A stretch of 64,000 bases of DNA from a virus, in IMG/VR virus record IMGVR_UViG_3300044796_000662, positions 1 through 64,000 of that record; one strand, 5' to 3'. This document shows positions 47,641 through 56,229 of this stretch, piece by piece. The notes under the pieces are model-generated. The model searched no databases and had not been told where the DNA came from. It saw only the letters and a list, made by a program, of their open reading frames with translations. Within the stretch, counting starts at the first letter, position 1. Every line of letters begins with the position of its first letter. Both the position numbers and the translations under genes were made by a program.

Positions 47641-49134
47641 ATGCGTAGCCTTGCCGATTCGCTGACCTTGCGCGTGCTTCGCCGGGCTGTCGGTGCGAAC
47701 TCGACAAAGCCGATGGTTCTCAATGTCGTGGCGCGCTATCGGCAGGCCATGGAGTTCTCGTCGCCCGAGACGATGAAGGAATACCTTCACGAACACCCGG
47801 GTGCCGATCCGGGCAATCACTGGGTCAAAACCCCGGGTGAGCACGAGAAGAAGCCCGAGGGCGAGAAGAAGGAAGAGAAGCCCGAAAGTGAGGGCGAGAG
47901 CGAAGGCAAGGAGAAGAGCAAGCCGAAGCTCGAAGTCCCCAAGTCGAAGCCCATGGCGAGGCCGAAGGAGCAGGCTCGTGTCGGCGTTGCTGGCAACGAT
48001 GTGCCGCCCCCGCCCAAGCAGCTTCCGCGTCTGGCGAACCTTCGCGAGGACGAGAAGAAGTACGAAGAGCGGATGAACGACGCCTTCGAGAAGAACCCCG
48101 AGGGAGCAGCGAAGGCGTTCCTGGAGTCGTGCGAGAAGAACAACTGGGTCTTCGAGACTGACGCTGCGAAGAACCTACTCCCCGAGTGGTCTCGTCCGGA
48201 CCTCCCCAAGGACGAGAAGACAGTCCATCCCGAGCGTGCCGAGTTCCGAGGCAAGTACAACGCCGTTCTCCACCAAGCGGCCAACGCCATCGCGAAGCGG
48301 GCGTTCGTCAGCCGTCTGGACGAGATCGCGAAGATGCCCGAGGACAAGCGCAAGGTGCTCGTGACCTCGGGCGGTGTGGCGGCGGGCAAGGGGTCAGCGC
48401 TTGCTGCCCAGCCGGATCTCGCCAAGAGCGTTTCCGCAACGTGGGACGCGGCGGGAGAGCAGAACGCAACCGAGAACGAGTGGGTCCTCGAAGAGTGCAA
48501 GAAGCGCGGGATTCGACCCACCTTCCTTTTCGTCCACGCGGACCCGAAGCAGTCCTGGCCGGGCGTTGTCGAGCGGGCCAAGGGGATTGGCCGTATGGTG
48601 GACGCGCAGCTCTTCGCGGACTCCTACGCGGTGGGGTCGAAGAACTTCGCCGACTTCCACGACAAGAACAAGGACGAGGCGGACTTCGTGTTCGGCGTCT
48701 TCCAAGGACGCGGCAAGCCCGCGAAGATCACCGACAGCATGCCTGAAGAAGCGCTCAAGCTCGATGCCGACGACATCTACGAGCACGCCTCGAAGTACAT
48801 CGACGAGAAGAAGGACGACCTTCCGAGCTACATCTACGACGGTGCCACGATCGGGCGTAGGGCGTTCAAGAACGTCTCGGACAAGAACGCCAGCTACCCC
48901 GAGCTTACCTTCCGCGTCGCTGCCAAGCACATCAGAGGCCGAGCAATCATGGCAAACCCCAAGATGCCCCCGCAGGACAAGAAAGAGCTGGACCGGATTC
49001 GGAAGCTCTTCGAACAAGGTCTGTCTGAAGCCTCGAAGGATCCGAAGAAGATGGAAGAGCTTCGGATCAAGCAGGAACAGTTGATCAAGCCGTGGGAAGA
49101 CTACATCAAGGGCTGGAAGGCTCCGAAGGGTTGA
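47641..49134 (+). CDS. Zeta-toxin-like P-loop protein with virion-type N-terminus
   Basis: About 497 aa. Near residue 28 comes V-V-A-R-Y-R-Q-A-M, then S-S-P-E-T-M-K-E-Y-L-H-E-H-P-G-A, a module I have seen at the start of phage virion-associated proteins. After a Lys/Glu linker, a P-loop S-G-G-V-A-A-G-K-G-S (near 240) and downstream D-G-A-T/R-R elements resemble zeta toxins, which phosphorylate UDP-sugars. ATG 47641 has GAGGAA close by; ATG 47626 and 47596 are alternatives. Confidence 0.6.
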   Translation: MRSLADSLTLRVLRRAVGANSTKPMVLNVVARYRQAMEFSSPETMKEYLHEHPGADPGNHWVKTPGEHEKKPEGEKKEEKPESEGESEGKEKSKPKLEVPKSKPMARPKEQARVGVAGNDVPPPPKQLPRLANLREDEKKYEERMNDAFEKNPEGAAKAFLESCEKNNWVFETDAAKNLLPEWSRPDLPKDEKTVHPERAEFRGKYNAVLHQAANAIAKRAFVSRLDEIAKMPEDKRKVLVTSGGVAAGKGSALAAQPDLAKSVSATWDAAGEQNATENEWVLEECKKRGIRPTFLFVHADPKQSWPGVVERAKGIGRMVDAQLFADSYAVGSKNFADFHDKNKDEADFVFGVFQGRGKPAKITDSMPEEALKLDADDIYEHASKYIDEKKDDLPSYIYDGATIGRRAFKNVSDKNASYPELTFRVAAKHIRGRAIMANPKMPPQDKKELDRIRKLFEQGLSEASKDPKKMEELRIKQEQLIKPWEDYIKGWKAPKG

Positions 49135-49141
49135 ACGAGGC

Positions 49142-49147
49142 GGTGTA
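49142..49147 (+). promoter_or_regulatory. GGTGTA element
   Basis: 12 nt before ATG 49160 of the methyltransferase. Confidence 0.6.
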
Positions 49148-49159
49148 GGAGAGCCCTAC

Positions 49160-49888
49160 ATGACCTCCACGTTCGTGATCCAAGAGGGGGACGCTCTCCT
49201 GCATTACGCGAACTGGCCCAAGCCGGCCGTCATCATCTCCGATGGTGTCTACGGAACGAGCGCGTGGCCGGGGGACCTCGACAACCCCAACGGGATCATC
49301 GACTGGTACGAGCCCCACATCGAAGCGTGGACGTCCTACGCCGGCGAGCAGACGAGTCTATGGTTGTGGTGCAGCGAGGTTGGTTGGGCAACCCTGCACC
49401 ACATTCTGTCCGAGTACGACTGGACGTTCCGCGGATGCAACGTCTGGGACAAGGGTCTCGCGCACGCGATCCCGAGCGAGGCTGGTGCTCTGGCCTTCCC
49501 CTCCGTGACCGAGCTGTGCGTGCACTACGTGCGTGACCCGGACAAGGCGAAGTTCAACCTCCCCTCCGCGACCACGAACACCTGGCGTGAGCCGACCGTG
49601 CGAGGTGCTGAGCGTGTGAGTCGCGCCAAGGTCGGGCAGAAACCGCTCCGCCTCATGAACCTCATCATCCAGGCGTCCAGCGACCCCGAGGACATCATCT
49701 GGGAGCCTTTCGCAGGCGTGGGCTCGGCGAGCGTGGCGGCCTTCCAGAGTGGCCGTAAGAGCTACGGTGCCGAGATCAATCCGGCTACCTTCGAGATGGC
49801 TCAGGCTCGCATCGAAGCGGTCACTGACGCGGAGGGGGCTCTCCGTCGTCAGATGGAGCTGTTTGCCCACGCGCAGACAATCGAGTAG
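49160..49888 (+). CDS. DNA methyltransferase (N4/N6 type) with atypical DGVYG motif
   Basis: 242 aa. Motif IV reads I-I-S-D-G-V-Y-G near 25-32 instead of DPPY/DGPYG; motif I is W-E-P-F-A-G-V-G-S-A near 180, followed by G-A-E-I-N-P. The permuted order (catalytic first, SAM site last) is of the beta class. The altered motif IV could reduce or change activity. ATG is 12 nt after a GGTGTA element with TAGGAGAG between. Confidence 0.75.
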   Translation: MTSTFVIQEGDALLHYANWPKPAVIISDGVYGTSAWPGDLDNPNGIIDWYEPHIEAWTSYAGEQTSLWLWCSEVGWATLHHILSEYDWTFRGCNVWDKGLAHAIPSEAGALAFPSVTELCVHYVRDPDKAKFNLPSATTNTWREPTVRGAERVSRAKVGQKPLRLMNLIIQASSDPEDIIWEPFAGVGSASVAAFQSGRKSYGAEINPATFEMAQARIEAVTDAEGALRRQMELFAHAQTIE

Positions 49889-50030
49889 TCGTCCGCTTGA
49901 GGTGCCTTGCGATGGCACACGCAAGCTGCCACCTGTTCTTCGTGCCAACAGGCACTCCGAGGTACATGGCCAGGCGTCGGAGGTCTTCGATCTTGCCCTT
50001 GTAGAGGGTGTCAGCCGAGATGTACCTCAT
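49821..50030 (-). CDS. SAP-like small DNA-binding protein
   Basis: 69 aa. K-I-E-D-L-R-R-L-A-M-Y-L-G-V-P-V-G-T-K-N resembles the helix-loop-helix SAP motif. The last 22 codons overlap the methyltransferase gene and look non-native. ATG lies within the upstream gene's 3' end (20-nt overlap). Confidence 0.45.
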   Translation of the reverse strand: MRYISADTLYKGKIEDLRRLAMYLGVPVGTKNRWQLACAIARHLKRTTTRLSARGQTAPSDDGEPPPRQ

Positions 50031-50178
50031 CCTCGGACTCCTCTTCCACGAAGGGTCCAGGTCCCTCGGCACCTTCGTCCCAACCAATGCCACACGGGCA
50101 AGAGAAGTGCCCACAGCCTGGGCAGCACTCCTTCATCGCCGAGTGGTCGCAGAAGACGGCTTCGTAGACGTACGTCAC
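50011..50178 (-). CDS. Small cysteine-rich protein
   Basis: 55 aa. E-C-C-P-G-C-G-H-F-S-C-P-C near 17-29, likely one zinc site, then an acidic tail. GTG 50178 is 11 nt after a GGTGTA element that overlaps the stop of the dNMP kinase gene. Confidence 0.55.
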   Translation of the reverse strand: MTYVYEAVFCDHSAMKECCPGCGHFSCPCGIGWDEGAEGPGPFVEEESEDEVHLG

Positions 50179-50188
50179 AACCTCTAGT

Positions 50189-50917
50189 CTACACCAAGCC
50201 CAACGTCTCGACCAGACCCCCAACGGCCGCTTCGAGAACGTCCAGGCTCTCGGAGTGGTTGAGCAGGTGATAGTCGAAGAGGGAGTCCGGGATCGCGTTC
50301 TGTTCCGTTTCGCTCTGGTGCTTCGCCGATGCGCCCACGAGGCCCGAGTTCTTGCGGACGATGCGTACGACCTTGCCGCCGGCTGCCGAGACTGCATCGA
50401 CCTCGTTGCGGAAGCGAACGTCACTGATCACGACCCCCTTGGGCTTTGGACCCACCGGGACATTCGTGACTGCGAGCCCGCCCTTGGCGTTGTACGAGTA
50501 GTGGACGCTGCGGAGGATGCCGCTCTTGTGCAGGAGATTGTCTGCCACACGCAGCGCGTAGTCCACCCACACGTTCTGGTAGCAGTCCCGCCCCCACTCG
50601 CTGCCCAAGAGCTGCAAGGCGAGCCGAGGAGTGAGGAAGCACGCCTTGTTGTCCGCCTCCTCGTAGGAGACGTTGCAGCACCCGCAGGCCATCCCCTCCT
50701 CGTAGATCGAGTGTGCCCGAGGATAGCGCTCGTCGGCGGCGTTGCGCATCGCGCTTGGCCCCCAGAGCTGCTCGTCGGTGAAGTTGAAGACATCCTTGCA
50801 GATGCGCTTGAGCGGGTCAGCGAAGGCCACCTTGACGAACCCGTGATTCTTCACGAGGAAGTCGGCGACCGTATCCTTGCCTGAGCCCGCGACACCACAT
50901 AGACCGACGACGTTCAT
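50189..50917 (-). CDS. Deoxynucleoside monophosphate kinase-like protein
   Basis: 242 aa. Walker A G-V-A-G-S-G-K-D-T at residues 8-16, F-A-D-P-L-K-R near 32, L-Q-L-L-G-S-E-W-G-R near 101 and I-S-D-V-R-F-R-N-E near 165: the arrangement of phage dNMP kinases (T4 gp1 type), which phosphorylate dNMPs for replication. A Cys cluster (C-G-C-C) near 78 is unusual. Confidence 0.8.
   Translation of the reverse strand: MNVVGLCGVAGSGKDTVADFLVKNHGFVKVAFADPLKRICKDVFNFTDEQLWGPSAMRNAADERYPRAHSIYEEGMACGCCNVSYEEADNKACFLTPRLALQLLGSEWGRDCYQNVWVDYALRVADNLLHKSGILRSVHYSYNAKGGLAVTNVPVGPKPKGVVISDVRFRNEVDAVSAAGGKVVRIVRKNSGLVGASAKHQSETEQNAIPDSLFDYHLLNHSESLDVLEAAVGGLVETLGLV
50190..50195 (-). promoter_or_regulatory. GGTGTA element
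   Basis: 11 nt before GTG 50178; overlaps the V-stop end of the dNMP kinase. Confidence 0.55.
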
Positions 50918-50958
50918 GCGCCTCCACGTGAGCCGTATGGGCCCAGCGTGGCCGTCCC

Positions 50959-50964
50959 TACACC
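50959..50964 (-). promoter_or_regulatory. GGTGTA element, longer leader
   Basis: 41 nt before ATG 50917, which has a GGAGG site. Confidence 0.45.
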
Positions 50965-50984
50965 ACTTGTGGCCGTGCCATCAT

Positions 50985-51458
50985 GTGGAGCCGATCAGCA
51001 AACGGGTAGCCCTACGGTACGCGGCCAAAGCTGCCGAGACCGCGGAGTCCTTCGCGGCCGCTTTCTTCGCCAAGCACCCGCATTTGCAGAGGTTCGCGCC
51101 TCGACGTGTGCTGGACAAGGCGGCAGGAGGCTCCGGCTCCCATCCCGAAGCTCGCCAGAGCGGCAACGAGATCTGGCTCTTCCCCAAGTTCTGGCACCTC
51201 GACGACAAGATGCGCGACTTCGTGTTCGCCCACGAGCTTGGGCACTACACGCAGAGCGAGACTCTACCCGGGTCGAAGTTCATCGACGCGTGCAAGGAAC
51301 TTGACATCGACCCGTGGGACACGTCGAGCCTTCCGTTCGGACAGGGCAACATGGACGAGGCGTTCGCGGACAGCTTCGCAACCTACTTCCTCGATCACGG
51401 GGACCTGCACCACCGCTACCCCAAGTGGGAGACCCTGGTACATCGTGTCGTGGGTTGA
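50985..51458 (+). CDS. Small zinc metallopeptidase with RVALRY N-terminus
   Basis: 157 aa. Starts (GTG) with P-I-S-K-R-V-A-L-R-Y-A, the same amphipathic segment as the 38198 gene. Zincin motif F-A-H-E-L-G-H-Y-T-Q near 86, with a downstream E-A-F-A-D-S-F (third ligand). Minimal zincin, perhaps a virion cargo or lysis-linked protease. Confidence 0.7.
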   Translation: MEPISKRVALRYAAKAAETAESFAAAFFAKHPHLQRFAPRRVLDKAAGGSGSHPEARQSGNEIWLFPKFWHLDDKMRDFVFAHELGHYTQSETLPGSKFIDACKELDIDPWDTSSLPFGQGNMDEAFADSFATYFLDHGDLHHRYPKWETLVHRVVG

Positions 51459-51824
51459 ACGCTGCACCGGAGACCTTGGGGCTTTCACGGGTCTCCCCAC
51501 ACCTGGCAGCCTTTTGACCCCAACTCGCACGCGCGTACGAGTATCGGTATCTGCTCAGTTGGTACTGTCGTCTCCGATGCAGCGTCCAACACACGATGGA
51601 AGCCCCCACCGGGATTCGACCCGGGTCTCCGACTTTATAGGTCGGCGTGTTCATCCTCGGCCCACGAGCCGATCGTATCTCGTGGTACCTGCCCGCCCTG
51701 GCGCCAGAGAGCGCAGGTTTTTCCGGTGGATGCGCGGTCGAGCTGCTCCGCCTACTACTATGGGGACCCCCAAACTACAACCCCAGCGAGCGCGGAATCA
51801 ACTTGTCGAGCGAGATAGGTTGTG
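51459..51824. other. 366-bp non-coding stretch with hairpin and tRNA-like fragment
   Basis: Directly after the metallopeptidase gene is a GGAGACC/GGTCTCC stem (51469-51496, 14-nt loop). The tRNA-like 3' half at 51597-51646 follows. I see no convincing gene in the rest. Confidence 0.6.
51597..51646 (-). pseudogene. tRNA 3'-half remnant
   Basis: Read leftward: anticodon arm CCGAC-CTATAAA-GTCGG (anticodon ATA), a T-arm CCGGG/CCCGG with only a 6-nt loop, and an end GGGGGCTTCCA with encoded CCA. The matching 5' acceptor strand and D-arm are not present upstream. Best read as a degraded or partial tRNA, possibly host-derived. Confidence 0.5.
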
Positions 51825-52100
51825 ATGGTGGGATCAGCCTGGGAGAACTTGGGAGCGTTGATCACGGCAACGGCCGCAGGCGTAGCTTGGGGGGCCTACC
51901 AGGCGATGCAGTGGGGCGACCTTGGCATGTCCTCTGGCGTCATGTTGTTCGGGCTCCTCATAGCCTACCTGGGGTTCCGTGGGCGCATGAACGCACAGGT
52001 CGAGGAGAAGCGCCTCGAAGTCATGCTGGAAGAACTCAGGGCGCCACGTCGGAGTCTTGTGTCATCGTCAGGACATCGGGATCCAAGCTCCCACGATTGA
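51825..52100 (+). CDS. Holin-like small membrane protein
   Basis: 91 aa. Two hydrophobic helices (about 8-27 and 35-53) with a short turn, then a charged helical C-terminus. This is the class II holin layout, and a muramidase lies 5 kb away. The last 65 nt overlap the convergent transglycosylase gene. AGATAGG precedes the start. Confidence 0.5.
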   Translation: MVGSAWENLGALITATAAGVAWGAYQAMQWGDLGMSSGVMLFGLLIAYLGFRGRMNAQVEEKRLEVMLEELRAPRRSLVSSSGHRDPSSHD

Positions 52101-53769
52101 CCAGCGTGCGCATGAGCGACGCCACCCGCTTCATGGTCGCATCGTTCGGGGGCGGCGCCTTGCTCGGGTGTGGAAGCAACATCGCGAGGTAGAACGCCTC
52201 CTGCGCGGTCAGCTCGCTCGGCTTCTTGTGGAAGTAGGTCTGCGTCGCGTTGCCGATGCCGTAAAGGTTGGGGCCGTACTGCACCACGTTGAGGTACAGC
52301 TCCATGATCTGGTCCTTCGAGAGGCAACTCTCCAGCGCCATCGTCAGGAACGCCTCCTGGACCTTGCGCCCGATGGTCTTGGACCGCGTCAGGAAGACGT
52401 TCTTCGCGAGCTGCATCGAGATGGTCGAGCCGCCACGAATGAAGCGCCCCTTTTCCACGTCCGCCTTGAGGGAGTTCTCCAGCGCGGCGGGCACGAACCC
52501 GTGATGCGTGGGGAACGCCTTGTCCTCCATGTTGATGACCGCCATAGGCATCACCGGAGAGATGTCCTTGAGCGGCGTCCAGCCCTGCGTCCCGGGACCC
52601 GCGACGGCGACGGCAACATCGTCCCCCTCCCCGTAGTCCACGTAGATCGTGTGCTCGAACGGCTTCTTGAGCGCCTCGATGGACTTCACGGGGCAGACCG
52701 CCTTGCAGGTGTTGGTCATCGAGACCTTCACCTCCGGCTTGAAGTGCACGTCGAACCCGAGGCGGCCGGTGAAGCGCAGGCCATCGAACGCCTTGGCCTT
52801 CAATTCCTTCGGCAGCGTCTTCAACCAGTCGTTGCACTCATTGTCACCGGAGACGCCATACGTCTTCGGGTCGAGAACGAGTGAGGTGCTCCCCACCTGA
52901 ACCGTGAGGGTCTGCTCGCGCACATGCTCGGGGTTGAATGACGTGCGGATCCCCTCAATGGTCAACGGCTGGTCGAAGACACGGTTGGCGAGAAACGACA
53001 GGCTGTTGGCGTTCACGTCCACACGTGAAGGCTTGCCTTCCATCGCCCAGTAGTTCAGACGCACCTGGTCCAAGGTCGTCTGTCCTGAGCTGATCTCCTT
53101 GACCGTGACGACCCTGGAGTTGGATGCTTCCCGGTCGTCCGTGTAGTCCACGTCCTCGAAGAAGACGTTGTCCGGCTCCATGTCGTCCGGGATGAGGGAG
53201 GCGACCTTGCTGCCCATCCCGGGGATCGATGACAGCATGATGCGGACGATCCCCAGATGAGCGTGCCGCTTGTCACGCGACACGCACCCGGGACGCTCCC
53301 CCCACGCGAAGACACCGTTGTCGTCGTGGTAGGCTTGGAAGCTCTCGAAGCAAGCTTCGCTGTCGTTCACGCGCAGCCCGTCGATGGCGACGGAGTAGTC
53401 CCCCTTGTGGACCGTTCCGGAGAGCCCGCTGGCTTCGATGCGGTGCTTCTCGGCGCCTTCGCTGCTGCTCCCCTGGCCCTCTCCGAGAACGTAGTCGAAC
53501 TTGCCACCCTCGATCTTGACGGACTCGTCATTGATCGAGACCGTCACGAGCGGGAAGGTACCGTGAAGGTTCGCCTTCTCCACGAGGACGTCGTGCAAGA
53601 CCACCTCGTGACGGTGCACCTCGATGGCACCGCGCACGTGGACGTAAGGCGCCCGCTCCGCGATCTTGTTCCGCACGTACGTGGGCGCGTAGCGGTACAG
53701 CCCGTAGGCGCTCAACCCGAGGACGGCGACGGACGCCCCTGCGATCACGAGACCCTTGCGCAGCTTCAT
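52036..53769 (-). CDS. GT51 peptidoglycan glycosyltransferase with AsmA-like N-terminal region
   Basis: 577 aa. One N-terminal membrane helix (about 5-28), an AsmA/translocator-like beta-rich region to ~390, then a family-51 transglycosylase domain: M-E-D-K-A-F near 410 (catalytic Glu), R-G-G-S-T-I-S-M-Q-L-A-K-N near 443, E-L-Y-L-N-V-V near 485 and Y-G-I-G-N-A-T near 498. GT51 enzymes polymerise lipid II into glycan strands. No penicillin-binding domain follows, so it is a monofunctional type. Extremely unusual for a phage. Confidence 0.85.
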   Translation of the reverse strand: MKLRKGLVIAGASVAVLGLSAYGLYRYAPTYVRNKIAERAPYVHVRGAIEVHRHEVVLHDVLVEKANLHGTFPLVTVSINDESVKIEGGKFDYVLGEGQGSSSEGAEKHRIEASGLSGTVHKGDYSVAIDGLRVNDSEACFESFQAYHDDNGVFAWGERPGCVSRDKRHAHLGIVRIMLSSIPGMGSKVASLIPDDMEPDNVFFEDVDYTDDREASNSRVVTVKEISSGQTTLDQVRLNYWAMEGKPSRVDVNANSLSFLANRVFDQPLTIEGIRTSFNPEHVREQTLTVQVGSTSLVLDPKTYGVSGDNECNDWLKTLPKELKAKAFDGLRFTGRLGFDVHFKPEVKVSMTNTCKAVCPVKSIEALKKPFEHTIYVDYGEGDDVAVAVAGPGTQGWTPLKDISPVMPMAVINMEDKAFPTHHGFVPAALENSLKADVEKGRFIRGGSTISMQLAKNVFLTRSKTIGRKVQEAFLTMALESCLSKDQIMELYLNVVQYGPNLYGIGNATQTYFHKKPSELTAQEAFYLAMLLPHPSKAPPPNDATMKRVASLMRTLVNRGSLDPDVLTMTQDSDVAP

Positions 53770-53809
53770 CGCACGAGGGTGCCTCTATCTCGACCGTTTC
53801 GTCAAGTAG

Positions 53810-54463
53810 TCAGGGAACGAGTTGACCGAGAGATCGCCTGAGATTTTCGCGCGCCCGCACCTCGAAGATCGACCTGAAGCGGGATGTCACGTAGATGTGC
53901 GAACGTGCCAGGAAGTCATTGAGGATCTTGCCTCGCCCGAGCCTGTACTGCTCCCACGGGACGAACTCGTACTCGGCGCGGATGTCCTTCTCGTACTGGT
54001 CAAAGACCTCCGGGGTCTCCCCGAGAATCGAGAGGTCGATGTCCACCATGTACTGGTAACGGTCGGCCATGGTCTCGACGCTGGCCGCGTGCTTCGTGTA
54101 CCCAATCATGTCCGCGACCTCTGCGAGAAGCTTCTCGTTGAGCCCCATCCGACGCCCCGCCCGGTGCATCGCGAAAGTGCTCTCTTCCTCGTTGTTCGAG
54201 CGGCCAGGAATGTAGACGTAATCGTGCCACCAGAGCGCCAATTCCACGTGGTTCAAGTCCGCTCCCACGGGCACGTGAGCGTCCAGGAGGTCCAGGCACG
54301 CCTTGATGTGCACGAGCGAGTGGTAGTGCCGGACAGGCCCGTAGTACGCCTTCACGAGGTCCGTGTAGACTTCGTCCGCGACGTCCATGTCCGCGCCGAG
54401 ACGCTTGGCGAAGAGCATCCAGCGGGTTTCTAGCTGCTCGGAAAGCATCGTCTCGGTGGTCAT
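53810..54463 (-). CDS. HD-domain phosphohydrolase-like protein
   Basis: 217 aa. R-H-Y-H-S-L-V-H-I near residue 45 and L-A-L-W-W-H-D-Y-V-Y near 75 (HD pair), with N-N-E-E near 89, match the predicted metal-dependent HD hydrolases whose core is H-Y-H...W-x-H-D. Substrates are unknown, possibly nucleotides. AAGGAG precedes ATG 54463; ATGA overlap upstream. Confidence 0.75.
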   Translation of the reverse strand: MTTETMLSEQLETRWMLFAKRLGADMDVADEVYTDLVKAYYGPVRHYHSLVHIKACLDLLDAHVPVGADLNHVELALWWHDYVYIPGRSNNEEESTFAMHRAGRRMGLNEKLLAEVADMIGYTKHAASVETMADRYQYMVDIDLSILGETPEVFDQYEKDIRAEYEFVPWEQYRLGRGKILNDFLARSHIYVTSRFRSIFEVRARENLRRSLGQLVP

Positions 54464-55092
54464 CACTTGGTCTCCTTGGGGTCGTCCAGGAGCTTCTTCA
54501 AGCCGCGGGGGTTGATGATACCACCATGACCCCCGGGTCTTGGCGTACGACCGTCGATGTACGCGCTCACGTCGGCTCCGTAGCGGCAACCGATGAGCCC
54601 TACGTCCACCTCCTGGTCGATCTTGCGGATGATGCCTGTCGGATCGATGTGAACCGTCACGCGCCAGGACATCGAGTCGCAAGTCATCTCCCCGGTGGTC
54701 ACACGGATGGAGGACGGTCGCAGCGCGTGCACGACGTTGAGTGCCGCGTTGTTCCATGGCCTCCCGTTGAGGAACTCCAAGACCGGGATGACCGTGCCGC
54801 CCCAACGGTCCAACTTCTGAGGCTGCACACTCCAGGTGGAGCGGTACTTGTCGGATTCGTCAGTCTCCGTCCAACGGTGGGGTTGCAGCTCCTTGTCCCA
54901 CTCTTCGGCCTCCGGACTGCCGGAGACGACCTCGTAGCACTTCCAGCCGATAGGGACCTGCTTCGGGTCATCCCCGGGCAGGACCGTGACGCCTTCTCGT
55001 CGTGGAATCACGATGTCCGGTTTGGGGGCATCGACCGTCAGTCTAAGCTGCGCGGGATCCGTGATGAGACGGTTCTTCCAGTCGTCACTCAT
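54463..55092 (-). CDS. Unknown 209-aa protein
   Basis: Beta-rich, with two Trp-containing strands. ATG 55092 is 9 nt after a GGTGTA element. Ends in D-D-P-K-E-T-K. No domain recognised. Confidence 0.6.
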   Translation of the reverse strand: MSDDWKNRLITDPAQLRLTVDAPKPDIVIPRREGVTVLPGDDPKQVPIGWKCYEVVSGSPEAEEWDKELQPHRWTETDESDKYRSTWSVQPQKLDRWGGTVIPVLEFLNGRPWNNAALNVVHALRPSSIRVTTGEMTCDSMSWRVTVHIDPTGIIRKIDQEVDVGLIGCRYGADVSAYIDGRTPRPGGHGGIINPRGLKKLLDDPKETK

Positions 55093-55101
55093 GCTCGGCA
55101 C

Positions 55102-55107
55102 TACACC
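55102..55107 (-). promoter_or_regulatory. GGTGTA element
   Basis: 9 nt before ATG 55092. Confidence 0.6.
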
Positions 55108-55108
55108 G

Positions 55109-56218
55109 TCAGTCGAAGACCGAGGACACAGAACCGAGCATGACACGGATGCGGTGTCGGCTGCCAAGTTGGTAGGTCTCGAACTCGCTGTAGCTCTTCG
55201 GCGTGTACGGCCAGGAGTCGCCCTTGCGGCCCGTGAACGTGACCGTGTAGCTCTCCTCGCGACCGGACTCACGCTCCTGCTCCCCATCCTGCAAGGGCGG
55301 CGGAGTCGTGTCGGGCCACCTGACATCGGACGTGGTGCCGTTCGCCATGGCGTCTCGGTTGTGCCCCCAACCCCAGAAGTCCCACTCGTAGAAGTCCGCG
55401 TAGATCGGCAGGTCTGCGTAGTCGTTCACGCTGCATGTCTTCGGGTCGCAGATCGTGGAGCAGACAGGGTCCGCCTGCGTGCAGCTCTTGAAGCCGTTGT
55501 TCAGCTTCGTGCACACGGGCTTGGGCGTCGTGCAACTGCTCCTGTCCGTGCGGCAGTTTTTCGTGCCACAGAGGGACGCGTCGGTCACACGGTGATGGCC
55601 GACCAGGACATGGTAGTTCCACCCGTTCTGACGCTGCCCGTCGTTGACGAGGTTCAGCGCACCCGAGGGCACGGTGAAGCCGCTGTCATGCCGCAGCGAG
55701 TAGCGGTCGATGTGGATGGTGCGCTGCCAGGCGAGAGCCGTGACCGTGCCGTGCAGGTCGAGGGGCTTGAAGAGGAAGTAGCCGCCGATGATGAGCGCCA
55801 GGACGATCGGGATAGCGATGGCCCACCATGGCAGGCCCTTGGAACGACGGCGCGTTTCCAAGATGGGAGGGGGAGCGTAAGACGACATGGTCTTCCGCCC
55901 TTCAGGCCGGGTCGGAGCTTCAGAGGAGAATGAGCGTGCGCGGGGAGTCTCCCCCTGGTCCTGCGAAACGCCGCACTGCACGCACTCCCCGCTGTCCCGA
56001 CGCTCGGCCGAGCCGCAGAAACGACACTTCCAGTCCACCCCCGCAGCCGCCTGCTCGACGAAGGACTCGTCGGCCACGGGCGTCAGACCGCCGTCGTCGA
56101 TGTCCCCATCCACGTCTGTCTTCGGCTTCCCGCAGACCTCGCAGACCTTGAGGTGGCCCTCGTTGAGGTGCTTGTTCTCACACTCCCACTTCAACTCGAC
56201 GAAGAACTGACGCGACAT
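55109..56218 (-). CDS. Zinc-ribbon membrane-anchored protein
   Basis: 369 aa. Two N-terminal zinc ribbons (C-E-V-C-G near 27; C-R-F-C-G and C-V-Q-C-G near 66-82), a transmembrane helix near 130-150 (W-W-A-I-A-I-P-I-V-L-A-L-I-I-G), and a Cys-rich extracytoplasmic part (eight or more Cys, likely disulfides). Zinc ribbons inside and disulfides outside fit an inner-membrane protein. Confidence 0.65.
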   Translation of the reverse strand: MSRQFFVELKWECENKHLNEGHLKVCEVCGKPKTDVDGDIDDGGLTPVADESFVEQAAAGVDWKCRFCGSAERRDSGECVQCGVSQDQGETPRARSFSSEAPTRPEGRKTMSSYAPPPILETRRRSKGLPWWAIAIPIVLALIIGGYFLFKPLDLHGTVTALAWQRTIHIDRYSLRHDSGFTVPSGALNLVNDGQRQNGWNYHVLVGHHRVTDASLCGTKNCRTDRSSCTTPKPVCTKLNNGFKSCTQADPVCSTICDPKTCSVNDYADLPIYADFYEWDFWGWGHNRDAMANGTTSDVRWPDTTPPPLQDGEQERESGREESYTVTFTGRKGDSWPYTPKSYSEFETYQLGSRHRIRVMLGSVSSVFD

Positions 56219-56229
56219 GCCCCTATTCT

